6,509 nucleotides of DNA from Actinomycetota bacterium (GTDB lineage: Bacteria; Actinomycetota; Thermoleophilia; Solirubrobacterales; Solirubrobacteraceae): positions 1-6,509 of the forward strand of contig JAHWJE010000096.1 of the NCBI GenBank assembly GCA_019348575.1, given 5' to 3'. This document shows positions 1-5,024 of the stretch, piece after piece. A model generated the notes under the pieces. It worked only from the letters and a program-made list of their open reading frames with translations. It did not search any database and was not told where the DNA came from. The position numbers were made by a program, and so were the translations under genes. The first letter of the stretch is position 1; the number at the start of each line of letters is the position of its first letter.

Positions 1-168
1 GGCGAGGGCCCAAGTGGTGGAGGGGGGCAGCGCCCAGGCGTCAGCCTGCTTATCCCATGCGTCTCGGTCGTCCGGCGGCAGCGCGGCCATCTCCGCAACG
101 CGCCCGCCTTCGCAGCGGCCCCACTTGATGCGCGTATTGCCGACGTCGGCGACGACCAGGCCGCTCAC
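1..168 (-). CDS. coaX: Type III pantothenate kinase (CoaX), N-terminal part, cut by window edge
   Basis: CoaX phosphorylates pantothenate with ATP in the first step of coenzyme A synthesis, in the cytoplasm. Only the first 56 codons lie in the window. They begin (M)[16 protein letters not shown], the ASKHA-fold phosphate-1 motif (D-x-G-N-T-x-x-K) that marks type III pantothenate kinases at their extreme N-terminus. The GTG start at 168-166 overlaps the TGA of the upstream frame (167-165) as GTGA, so translation is probably coupled. This short stretch uses more A/T-ending codons (AAT, GAA, GTT, GCA, GAT, GCT, ACT, CGA) than genes further right. The preceding reading frame ends in an Obg GTPase piece. 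An obg-coaX order with this Trp-rich CoaX start recalls planctomycetes from memory, but that is inference. Family assignment is fairly secure; the downstream part of the gene is outside the window. Confidence 0.8.
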   Translation of the reverse strand, partial: MSGLVVADVGNTRIKWGRCEGGRVAEMAALPPDDRDAWDKQADAWALPPSTTWALA

Positions 169-419
169 GGCGCCACCTCGCTGGCCGTCTCCTGAAGGAG
201 CTGGGCGACGCGGCTGACCAGCTGCGACAGGCCCTGCCCTGTCACGGCCGAGATGCCCAACACGTCGTGGCCCAGCTCGGTCTGCAAGCGCTCGCGGACC
301 TCGCCGCTGCCGGTCAGCTCGCTCTTGCTGACGGCGACGACCTCCGGCTTGATCGCCAGCGCGGCGCTGTGCAGCTCCAGCTCGCGGCGAATCTTGCGGT
401 AGTTCGCCACCGGGTCGCT
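165..419 (-). pseudogene. obg: Obg-family GTPase, C-terminal part of G domain
   Basis: The last ~84 residues of the mosaic frame match the end of the Obg/CgtA GTPase domain, a ribosome-associated GTPase involved in 50S assembly and stress signalling. The block [17 protein letters not shown] is a characteristic Obg helix. VVAVSKSEL occupies the G4 (NKxD) position and ISAVTGQGL is the G5 loop (SAxxG). The Obg-fold N-terminus and the P-loop (G1-G3) are absent, and the protein ends soon after the G domain without the optional OCT domain. It overlaps CoaX by 4 nt, so this end of the gene probably retains its native neighbour. G4 is SKSE rather than NKxD, which would weaken guanine recognition unless typical of the source lineage. 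Obg assignment is good; taxonomic source is unknown. Confidence 0.75.
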
Positions 420-1043
420 GCCGATCGCGGCGATGAAGTGCTGCGCGGCGGGTGCGCTCAACCCGGGCAGCGCTCCCGGCGCGCTGTCGGTCAGCTCCAC
501 GTCGTAGCCCGCGAACACCCCGCGGACGTGGGCGTACGCCTGCTCCTCGCTGCGGTCGGGCGCGAAGCGGAAGTTGACCAGCACGGTGCAGGCGTCCGGG
601 ATGACGTTGCCGGCGACGCCGGCGTCGATGCGGACGGCGTTGAGCCCCTCGCGGTAGGTGCAGCCGTCGATCACGACGCTGCGCGGCTCGTACGCGACCA
701 GGCTCGTCAGCAGCGGCGCGGCGGCGTGGATGGCGTTCTCGCCGAGCCAGCCGCGGGCGCTGTGGGCACGCCGCCCCGGCACCGTGACGCGTACGCGCAG
801 CGTGCCCTGGCAGCCCGCCTCCACACGGCCGTCGGTCGGCTCCATCAGCACGGCGAGGTCGGCGTCGAGCAGGTCGCGGCGCGTCTCGACGAGCCGCTTG
901 AGGCCGTTGCGCTCGGCCTCCACCTCCTCGTTGTCGTAGAGCACGAAGGTCAGGTCGTACGACGGCTCGGGCAACGTGGCCGCGAGGTGCAGCAGCACCG
1001 CGTCGCCGGACTTCATGTCGCTGGTGCCGCAGCCGGACAGCCG
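420..1043 (-). pseudogene. dapE: Succinyl-diaminopimelate desuccinylase (DapE), central fragment
   Basis: DapE removes succinate from N-succinyl-LL-diaminopimelate in lysine and peptidoglycan precursor synthesis, using two zinc ions. About 208 residues are recognisable. They contain the metal-bridging Asp region [15 protein letters not shown], the adjacent glutamates in [12 protein letters not shown] (general base and zinc ligand), and the third-ligand glutamate in VLMEPTDG. The dimerisation-domain block [20 protein letters not shown] and the stretch [23 protein letters not shown] follow. The style is that of actinobacterial DapE. Missing are the N-terminal domain with the first zinc histidine (H-x-D) and the C-terminal part with the W-T-D and final histidine motifs, so a functional metal site cannot form. 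The fragment runs directly into Obg sequence after ...FIAAIG. Identity is strong; its state as a fragment is visible directly. Confidence 0.85.
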
Positions 1044-1175
1044 GTCGCCGTCGCGCCGGCTGCGCAGCGCTGCGGCGCCGCGCCCGGCGACCGCGCCGTC
1101 GCGCGCGACCGCGAGGGCACGCGCGCCCTGCGTCCCGAGGTCGATGCCGACGAAGACGTCGCTCTCGTCGCTCAC
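1044..1175 (-). pseudogene. FGGY-family carbohydrate kinase, N-terminal fragment
   Basis: About 44 residues match the start of FGGY sugar kinases (xylulokinase/ribulokinase-like enzymes that phosphorylate ketoses with ATP). The fragment carries the diagnostic phosphate-1 loop [17 protein letters not shown], followed by the usual beta-hairpin ending ...LRSRRDGDR. In intact kinases the next residues are typically an H-E-Q-D-P-x-x-W-W box. Here the sequence switches instead to the DapE motif, so more than 90% of the kinase is missing. Substrate cannot be told from this piece. It diverges from the GNAT gene across a 117-base gap. Family call is good; the exact breakpoint is uncertain by some 10 bases because both families tolerate D-G-D-R here. 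Confidence 0.65.
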
Positions 1176-1177
1176 AG

Positions 1178-1192
1178 CCGCTGTGACAGCGG
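1178..1192. promoter_or_regulatory. 15-bp palindrome next to the mosaic frame's start, possible operator
   Basis: The bases CCGCTGTGACAGCGG form an inverted repeat with perfect 7-bp arms around one central base, 2 bp upstream of the minus-strand GTG start at 1175. An overlapping smaller inverted repeat (CACAG-CCG-CTGTG, 1173-1185) covers the start codon. The 117-base divergent gap (1176-1292) should hold promoters for both sides, so a repressor site is plausible. No regulator gene is nearby and the palindrome could be chance in GC-rich DNA. Confidence 0.3.
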
Positions 1193-1292
1193 ATCGGCAG
1201 CGCGGACGAGCATCGGGCCATGATGGCGCGACCGCGTGGTTCGCGGCGCATACGTCGCACGCCCGTCGCCGGACGCTGCGCGATGGGCGAAG

Positions 1293-1748
1293 ATGCACTG
1301 GATGGAGAGCGTGCTGCGCCGAGCGCATCCCGACGACGCCGAGGCGGTCTGGGCGGTCTTCGCCGCCGCACGGCGTGCCGCGCTGGCCTACCTGCCGGCG
1401 CTGCACACCGCAGCCCAGGAGCGCGCCTACCTCGCCGGCGTGATCGCCGACGGCGGCGTCACGGTCGCGATCGCCGACGGGGAGGTGGCCGGCTTTCTCG
1501 CGCTCGGCCCGGCCCGCGTCGAGCACCTCTACGTCGATCCCGCGCGCTGGCGCTGCGGGATCGGCACCCAGCTGCTGAGGGCTGCGCAGGCCGCGCGGCC
1601 GGCCGGTCTGGACCTGTGGGTGTTCCAGCGCAACGTCGCGGCGATCGCGTTCTACGAGCGCCACGGCTTTCGTGTCGCGGACACGACCGACGGCGCGGAC
1701 AACGACGAGCGCGAGCCGGACGCGCTGATGGTCTGGCTGGGCTCCTGA
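1293..1748 (+). CDS. GNAT-family N-acetyltransferase
   Basis: This is a cytoplasmic acyltransferase of the GCN5-related family, which moves an acetyl group from acetyl-CoA to an amine. From the ATG at 1293 it is 151 residues, the usual size for a stand-alone GNAT domain. The beta4-alpha3 core is visible: [18 protein letters not shown], with the acetyl-CoA pyrophosphate loop R-x-x-G-I-G at about residues 86-91. The C-terminal block [19 protein letters not shown] is the motif-B arch seen in many GNATs. The tail [17 protein letters not shown] resembles a common subgroup of unknown substrate. Starts at 1302 (ATG) or 1311 (GTG) are also possible; 1293 and 1302 have only weak purine-rich sequence ahead. 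An isochorismatase-family gene follows after 17 nt on the same strand, so the two may be co-transcribed. The acceptor cannot be predicted. Confidence 0.85.
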   Translation: MHWMESVLRRAHPDDAEAVWAVFAAARRAALAYLPALHTAAQERAYLAGVIADGGVTVAIADGEVAGFLALGPARVEHLYVDPARWRCGIGTQLLRAAQAARPAGLDLWVFQRNVAAIAFYERHGFRVADTTDGADNDEREPDALMVWLGS

Positions 1749-1765
1749 CCGGGTAACGACCTCGC

Positions 1766-2299
<534 letters not shown>

Positions 2300-2327
2300 C
2301 GGGCGACGGCGCCGCGCCGCCTGCCCG
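2300..2327 (+). terminator. GC-rich hairpin directly after the cysteine hydrolase stop
   Basis: Immediately after the TAG the sequence can fold as an outer stem CGGGC/GCCCG (2300-2304 with 2323-2327), a small internal loop, and an inner stem CGGCG/CGCCG (2307-2311 with 2315-2319) closed by a 3-nt loop. There is no T-run afterwards, which is common for high-GC actinobacterial terminators. Position and stability support a terminator for the GNAT-hydrolase pair; activity is inferred. Confidence 0.4.
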
Positions 2328-2389
2328 GGGGTGCGCGGCACCTCTGCGCAGCGTCCCGGGCGGCGATCCGGGCAGAACCAGAGGAATCG

Positions 2390-2399
2390 GGGTAACGAC
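2390..2399 (+). promoter_or_regulatory. GGGTAACGAC box upstream of the YCII gene, possible -10 element
   Basis: The 10-mer GGGTAACGAC also occurs at 1751-1760 ahead of the cysteine hydrolase. GGGTA is the -10 core of sigma-B/sigma-F type promoters. At the first copy a GTCTGG lies 14 nt upstream, a poor match to the GTTT -35 element; at this copy no -35 is visible. The call as a promoter is tentative. Confidence 0.25.
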
Positions 2400-2416
2400 A
2401 CCTACGAGTTCACGAA

Positions 2417-2432
2417 GCCGGCTTGCGCCGGC
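2417..2432 (+). promoter_or_regulatory. Small hairpin in the YCII leader
   Basis: GCCGGC-TTGC-GCCGGC forms a perfect 6-bp stem with a 4-nt loop, ending 8 nt before the GAGGTGA ribosome binding site. It could shape the mRNA leader or be a protein-binding palindrome. No known riboswitch is recognised. Confidence 0.25.
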
Positions 2433-2452
2433 GCGACCCCGAGGTGACCGAC

Positions 2453-2809
2453 ATGCCCCAGTTCATGCTTCTGATCTACGGCGATCCCGCCAATGCGCCC
2501 GGACCCGAAGAGCAGGAGGAGCAGTACACCGAGTGGCTGAACTACACGAACTCGCTGGTGGCCACCGGCACGTTGGTCTCCGGGGCCCCGCTCGAGGGTG
2601 TCGAGGCAGCGACCACCGTGCGCGTGCGCGACGGCGCCACGCAGGTCAGCGACGGGCCCGTGCTCGACTCGCAGGAGATCCTCGGCGGGTTTTACCTCGT
2701 CGACGTGCCCGACCGCGAATCGGCGATCGCGCTGGCCGAACGGATGCCGAACATCGAGTACGGCTCGGTCGAGGTGCGCCCGGTGGTCGTCTTCCCCGGC
2801 GCGGGCTGA
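2453..2809 (+). CDS. YCII-related domain protein (DGPF/PhnB-like group)
   Basis: This 118-residue product is a single YCII-domain protein with a ferredoxin-like fold. It starts MPQFMLLIYGDP, the standard beginning of the actinobacterial group, and carries the D-G-P motif at residues 67-69. The helix-forming block ILGGFYLVDVPDRESAIALAERMP follows, with VEVRPVV at the end. Members of this group are often encoded beside ECF sigma factors and their biochemical role is unsettled; no sigma gene is seen here. The ATG at 2453 was chosen over an upstream TTG in frame because GAGGTGA (2441-2447) gives a good Shine-Dalgarno 5 nt before it and because it matches the family start. A 6-bp-stem hairpin (2417-2432) lies just ahead of the ribosome binding site. 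The gene is intact. Family confidence is high, function unknown. Confidence 0.85.
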   Translation: MPQFMLLIYGDPANAPGPEEQEEQYTEWLNYTNSLVATGTLVSGAPLEGVEAATTVRVRDGATQVSDGPVLDSQEILGGFYLVDVPDRESAIALAERMPNIEYGSVEVRPVVVFPGAG

Positions 2810-2860
2810 GGGCGCGGCGACCGCTCGCCGGCCGGCGCGTCCTGCGCTCGCTCGTCGCGC

Positions 2861-2866
2861 TAGCGT
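2861..2866 (+). promoter_or_regulatory. TAGCGT -10-like box for a leaderless transcript
   Basis: TAGCGT sits 7 nt before the GTG at 2874. This is the spacing expected when transcription starts at or next to the start codon, as in leaderless actinobacterial genes. No Shine-Dalgarno is present and no clear -35 is seen. Similar boxes precede the starts at 3710 and 5025. Confidence 0.4.
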
Positions 2867-2873
2867 CCGGCGC

Positions 2874-3272
2874 GTGCCCGACCCGCTCTTCCGCCTCGCC
2901 TGCGCGCCCGCCGTGCTGTCCGCCGCCCCCGCAGGCTGGGTGACGGCGATGCTCGAGGAGGGCGAGCTCGCGCTGCTCGCCGACGACGGCGGCCTCGACG
3001 CGATCACGGCGCTCGCACACGCGCTCGACCTGGTCACCGTGCCGCTGCTGCGCGCCGAGCGGACAGCCGAGCAGCAGGAGGCGACGGTCATCGCGTACGC
3101 CGGCGCGAAGCCGCTCGTGTGGATCGCGGAGTCCTTCAGCGAGGACGCGTCGAGCTGGGCCCAGCGGCGCGGGCCGATGACGCTGCTGATCGAGTGCGAC
3201 GGGCCCTTGTCGGAGCGCGAGCGCAGGCGCGTCGAGCGGTTTGCGGTGATCCTGGGGCGCCAGGCGGAGTAG
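2874..3272 (+). CDS. Conserved-looking protein of unknown function
   Basis: I do not recognise this 132-residue protein. It begins MPDPLFRLACAPAVLSAAP and ends FAVILGRQAE. It appears soluble, with no signal peptide, membrane helix or cysteine motif. A helical N-terminal half (AMLEEGELALLADDGGLDAI, then ALAHALDLVTVPLLRAE) leads into a beta-rich part (ATVIAYAGAKPLVWIAE, PMTLLIECDGPL) and a basic helix (SERERRRVERF). The frame is open well upstream, but the GTG at 2874 is preferred because of the TAGCGT box and because residues before it are low-complexity Arg/Ala/Pro. It lies 64 nt after the YCII gene and converges on the thiamine-binding-type gene. The mix of long hydrophobic strands and acidic/basic helices argues that it is a real protein. 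Confidence 0.65.
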   Translation: MPDPLFRLACAPAVLSAAPAGWVTAMLEEGELALLADDGGLDAITALAHALDLVTVPLLRAERTAEQQEATVIAYAGAKPLVWIAESFSEDASSWAQRRGPMTLLIECDGPLSERERRRVERFAVILGRQAE

Positions 3273-3290
3273 CCGGTCCGCTCGGCGGCG

Positions 3291-3310
3291 GCGGCTCCGG
3301 CGGCTGCCGC
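3291..3310. terminator. Possible bidirectional terminator between convergent genes
   Basis: In the 57-base convergent gap (3273-3329) the bases GCGGC (3291-3295) and GCCGC (3306-3310) can pair around a 10-nt loop, and further G/C pairing is possible on both sides. There is no T-run. The position between two converging stop codons is the main argument. Confidence 0.25.
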
Positions 3311-3329
3311 AGGGGGCCGGCGCTGGCGG

Positions 3330-3638
3330 TCAATCCCGATCCAGCAGCCGCTGCACCGACGCCACCTTGTCCTGCAGCGTCTGCGCCTTGTCACGCCGCT
3401 CGTCGAGCTTGAGCACCGTGTAGACGCGCGGGATGCCGTGCTCGAACGGAACGGCGTGCAGCTCGCCGACGATCGCGAGGATGTCTGCGGTCTCGCCCTC
3501 CAGCGACGTGCCCATCGCGTGCATCACGTAGCGGACGCGATCCTGCGCGGCCAGCCGCCGCTGGATCTCCGCGATGTAGGCGGACGCCGAGGCCTCGGGC
3601 CGGCCGAGGGCGATCACGGTGAGATCGGCGGTGGCCAT
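3330..3638 (-). CDS. MTH1187/DUF77-family thiamine-binding-type protein
   Basis: The 102-residue product matches the MTH1187/YqgV (DUF77) family, small ferredoxin-like-fold proteins that assemble into tetramers and are linked to thiamine or hydroxymethylpyrimidine binding. Visible family features are the N-terminal strand TADLTVIALGRPEASASAYI, the segment YVMHAMGTSLEGETADILAI (the M-G-T-x-x-E-G core), and the tail IPRVYTVLKLDERRDK with a final amphipathic helix. Length agrees with the family norm of about 100. The ATG at 3638-3636 is chosen; a GTG three codons upstream is an alternative and neither has a clear Shine-Dalgarno. It converges on the unknown gene at 2874 and diverges from the lipase-like gene, with only 71 bases between starts. 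No thiamine biosynthesis gene or TPP riboswitch is seen nearby, so its ligand is inferred from the family. Confidence 0.85.
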   Translation of the reverse strand: MATADLTVIALGRPEASASAYIAEIQRRLAAQDRVRYVMHAMGTSLEGETADILAIVGELHAVPFEHGIPRVYTVLKLDERRDKAQTLQDKVASVQRLLDRD

Positions 3639-3651
3639 CGCCGACACGGTT

Positions 3652-3668
3652 GCACGTGCGAGATCTCG
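3652..3668. promoter_or_regulatory. Two abutting palindromes in the divergent promoter gap
   Basis: GCACGTGC (3652-3659) and CGAGATCTCG (3659-3668) are perfect palindromes of 8 and 10 bp sharing one base, placed 14 to 30 bp ahead of the minus-strand start at 3638. They lie in the only space able to hold promoters for both the thiamine-binding-type gene and the hydrolase. They could be operator half-sites; short palindromes also arise by chance. Confidence 0.3.
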
Positions 3669-3697
3669 TTGCCGTGATCTGCGACCGGCGGGAGGAC

Positions 3698-3703
3698 TAC
3701 AGT
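3698..3703 (+). promoter_or_regulatory. TACAGT -10-like box before the hydrolase start
   Basis: TACAGT lies 6 nt before the GTG at 3710, again fitting a leaderless start. The surrounding ACTACAGT reads ACTGTAGT on the other strand, so a -10 for the divergent gene could overlap it. A GGAGGA at 3691-3696 looks like a Shine-Dalgarno but is 13 nt from the GTG, too far for normal use. Confidence 0.35.
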
Positions 3704-3709
3704 CGCCGC

Positions 3710-4948
3710 GTGGACGCGCGCGACAGCGAGGCTGCTGCGCCGGCGTCGTTGTGGCGGCGCCGGCGGCCGGCGATCGCGCTCGCGGCGTTCGTCGCCCTCG
3801 CCGCGGTCCTGGCAGCTGTGCTCGCGCTCGGCTCCGGCTCGGATTCGACCTCCGCCGCAGACGCCTTCTACGACCCACCCGACCCGCTGCCCGACGGGCC
3901 GCCCGGCGCGATCCTCCGCAGCGCGCCGGTCGCCGACCCGCCGCCCCGCTCCACGGCCTACCGGATCCTCTACCGCTCGCGCGGCCACAGCGGGCGGCCC
4001 GTCGCGCTCAGCGCCCTGCTCTTCGTGCCGCGTCGACCGGCGCCGTCGAACGGGCGCAACGTCGTCGCGCTGGCCCACGGGACGGTCGGCGTGGCGCAGC
4101 ACTGCGCCGTGTCGCGCGGGCGCGCGTTCTTCGACGACGTCGACGGCCTCGCGCGCTTCGTCCGCGCCGGACATGCCGTCGTCGTGCCCGACCTCGAAGG
4201 GCTCGGGACCCCGGGCACGCACCCATACCTCGTCGGCCAGGCCAACGCGCGCGCGACGCTCGACGCCGTCCGCGCGACGCAACGCTTCGAGGCCGCGGGC
4301 GCGAGCGAGCGCTTCGTCGTCTGGGGCGTCGGCCAGGGCGGCCACACGGCGCTGTTCACCGGCCAGGAGGCGGGCTCCCACGCGCCCGAGCTCGAGCTCG
4401 CGGGCGTCGCCGCCGGTGCGCCGATGGCGAACCTCGGGCGGCTGCTGCAGACCACCGCGGGCACGCCGGCCGGCGATCTGGTGGCGGCCTACATGCTGTC
4501 GAGCTGGAGGCGGCTGTACCCGCAGCTGCGCCTGGACGAGATCGTCACGCCCTCCGGGCGCGCGACGATCGGGCAGGTGTCCGAGCTGTGCCTGCCGGTC
4601 GACCACGGTCGGATCGGTCCGCTGCTCGGTGATCGCGAGGTCGACCTCGACTACCGCGCGCGGGCGCCGTGGAACCGCGCGCCGTGGAGCGAGCTGCTCG
4701 CGCGCAACTCCCCCGGCGCCAAGCCGATCTCGGTGCCCGTGATCGTCACGCAGGGTCTCGACGACGCCTTCGTGCGCCCGACGTCGACCGCGCGCTTCGT
4801 GCGCTACCTCTGCGGGCGCGGCAGCACTGTGCAGTACCGCCCGTCGCGCGACGTCGCGCACGCCGACCTCGGCGAGAAGACGGCGCCGTACGTGTCCAAG
4901 TGGATCGCTCGGCGCTTCGCCGGCGAGGCGGCGCGCTCGACCTGCTGA
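3710..4948 (+). CDS. LIP-family alpha/beta hydrolase, membrane-anchored or secreted, nucleophile Ser replaced by Gly
   Basis: The 412-residue protein resembles bacterial secretory lipases (LIP family, alpha/beta hydrolase fold). A short N-terminus ending RRRR precedes a hydrophobic helix (about residues 21-41), a signal peptide or signal anchor; no lipobox is present. The mature part starts with the family pattern [20 protein letters not shown]. It continues with [17 protein letters not shown] (oxyanion side, Cys132), [20 protein letters not shown], then the nucleophile elbow and the lid region. Asp351/352 (QGLDDAFV) and His384 (VAHADLG) fit two triad members. The elbow, normally G-H-S-Q-G-G, is G-V-G-Q-G-G, so residue 208 is Gly instead of Ser and lipase activity is doubtful. 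GTG 3710 was chosen because it puts basic residues just before the helix; a TTG at 3650 would add 20 residues. It is probably a single-gene unit. Confidence 0.85.
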   Translation: MDARDSEAAAPASLWRRRRPAIALAAFVALAAVLAAVLALGSGSDSTSAADAFYDPPDPLPDGPPGAILRSAPVADPPPRSTAYRILYRSRGHSGRPVALSALLFVPRRPAPSNGRNVVALAHGTVGVAQHCAVSRGRAFFDDVDGLARFVRAGHAVVVPDLEGLGTPGTHPYLVGQANARATLDAVRATQRFEAAGASERFVVWGVGQGGHTALFTGQEAGSHAPELELAGVAAGAPMANLGRLLQTTAGTPAGDLVAAYMLSSWRRLYPQLRLDEIVTPSGRATIGQVSELCLPVDHGRIGPLLGDREVDLDYRARAPWNRAPWSELLARNSPGAKPISVPVIVTQGLDDAFVRPTSTARFVRYLCGRGSTVQYRPSRDVAHADLGEKTAPYVSKWIARRFAGEAARSTC

Positions 4949-5006
4949 CCGCGGTTTCGGCGCGCCGGCCGCTCGACCTGCTGACCGCGGTTTCGGCGCG
5001 CCGGCC
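4935..5006 (+). repeat. Perfect tandem duplication, 2 x 36 bp
   Basis: Bases 4935-4970 and 4971-5006 are identical, and identity continues for 3 bases into 5007-5009 and 1 base to the left. The first copy encodes the last residues and the TGA of the hydrolase (4946-4948). The second copy is untranslated and its end abuts the TAGCCT box of the SEC-C gene. Each unit contains the palindromes CCGCGG and CGGCGCGCCG. Perfect identity suggests a recent slippage duplication or an assembly artefact. Confidence 0.95.
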
Positions 5007-5008
5007 GC

Positions 5009-5014
5009 TAGCCT
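5009..5014 (+). promoter_or_regulatory. TAGCCT -10-like box before the SEC-C gene
   Basis: TAGCCT is 10 nt upstream of the ATG at 5025, immediately after the 36-bp duplication, which would leave a leader of only a few bases. AGGG at 5016-5019 could instead act as a weak Shine-Dalgarno on a longer transcript. No -35 is evident. Confidence 0.35.
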
Positions 5015-5024
5015 CAGGGCCAGG

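Larger units (their letters stand above)
165..1175 (-). pseudogene. Mosaic reading frame: FGGY kinase N-end + DapE middle + Obg C-end
   Basis: One uninterrupted frame of 336 codons starts at a GTG at 1175-1173 and ends with TGA at 167-165. It joins pieces of three unrelated enzymes: an FGGY carbohydrate kinase N-terminus (codons 1-44), the central part of succinyl-diaminopimelate desuccinylase (about 45-252), and the end of an Obg GTPase domain (about 253-336). Each piece is cut inside a conserved domain, so none of the three activities can be expected. The frame stays open further upstream (to about 1664), but that extension is only the antisense of the GNAT gene. The GTG was chosen because the FGGY motif ([10 protein letters not shown]) begins seven residues after it; no clear Shine-Dalgarno is seen. 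The pieces are listed separately below. Two readings are possible: a real rearranged pseudogene, or an assembly join of different genomes. I favour an artefact for at least the Obg junction. Confidence 0.6.

Noticed and set aside
267..1223. Long plus-strand open frame over the DapE/Obg region
   Set aside because: It is the reverse shadow of the recognised minus-strand motifs, rich in Arg, Ala, Val and Gln, with no family features; GC-rich DNA keeps such frames open.
1176..1664. Open extension of the mosaic minus-strand frame up to 1664, which would make a 499-residue protein
   Set aside because: The extra 163 residues are the antisense of the GNAT gene and show no domain; the FGGY motif begins right after the GTG at 1175.
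3639..3709. TPP riboswitch for the thiamine-binding-type gene
   Set aside because: The gap is only 71 bases and lacks the conserved THI-box sequence CTGAGA and its partner.
3614..4861. 415-codon minus-strand open frame opposite the LIP hydrolase
   Set aside because: Very Arg/Ala/Gly-rich with no domain; the plus strand carries clear hydrolase motifs and codon bias, so this is antisense shadow.
4935..5006. 36-bp repeats as a CRISPR repeat pair or phage attachment site
   Set aside because: The copies are directly adjacent with no spacer, and no integrase or tRNA is nearby; tandem duplication explains them.
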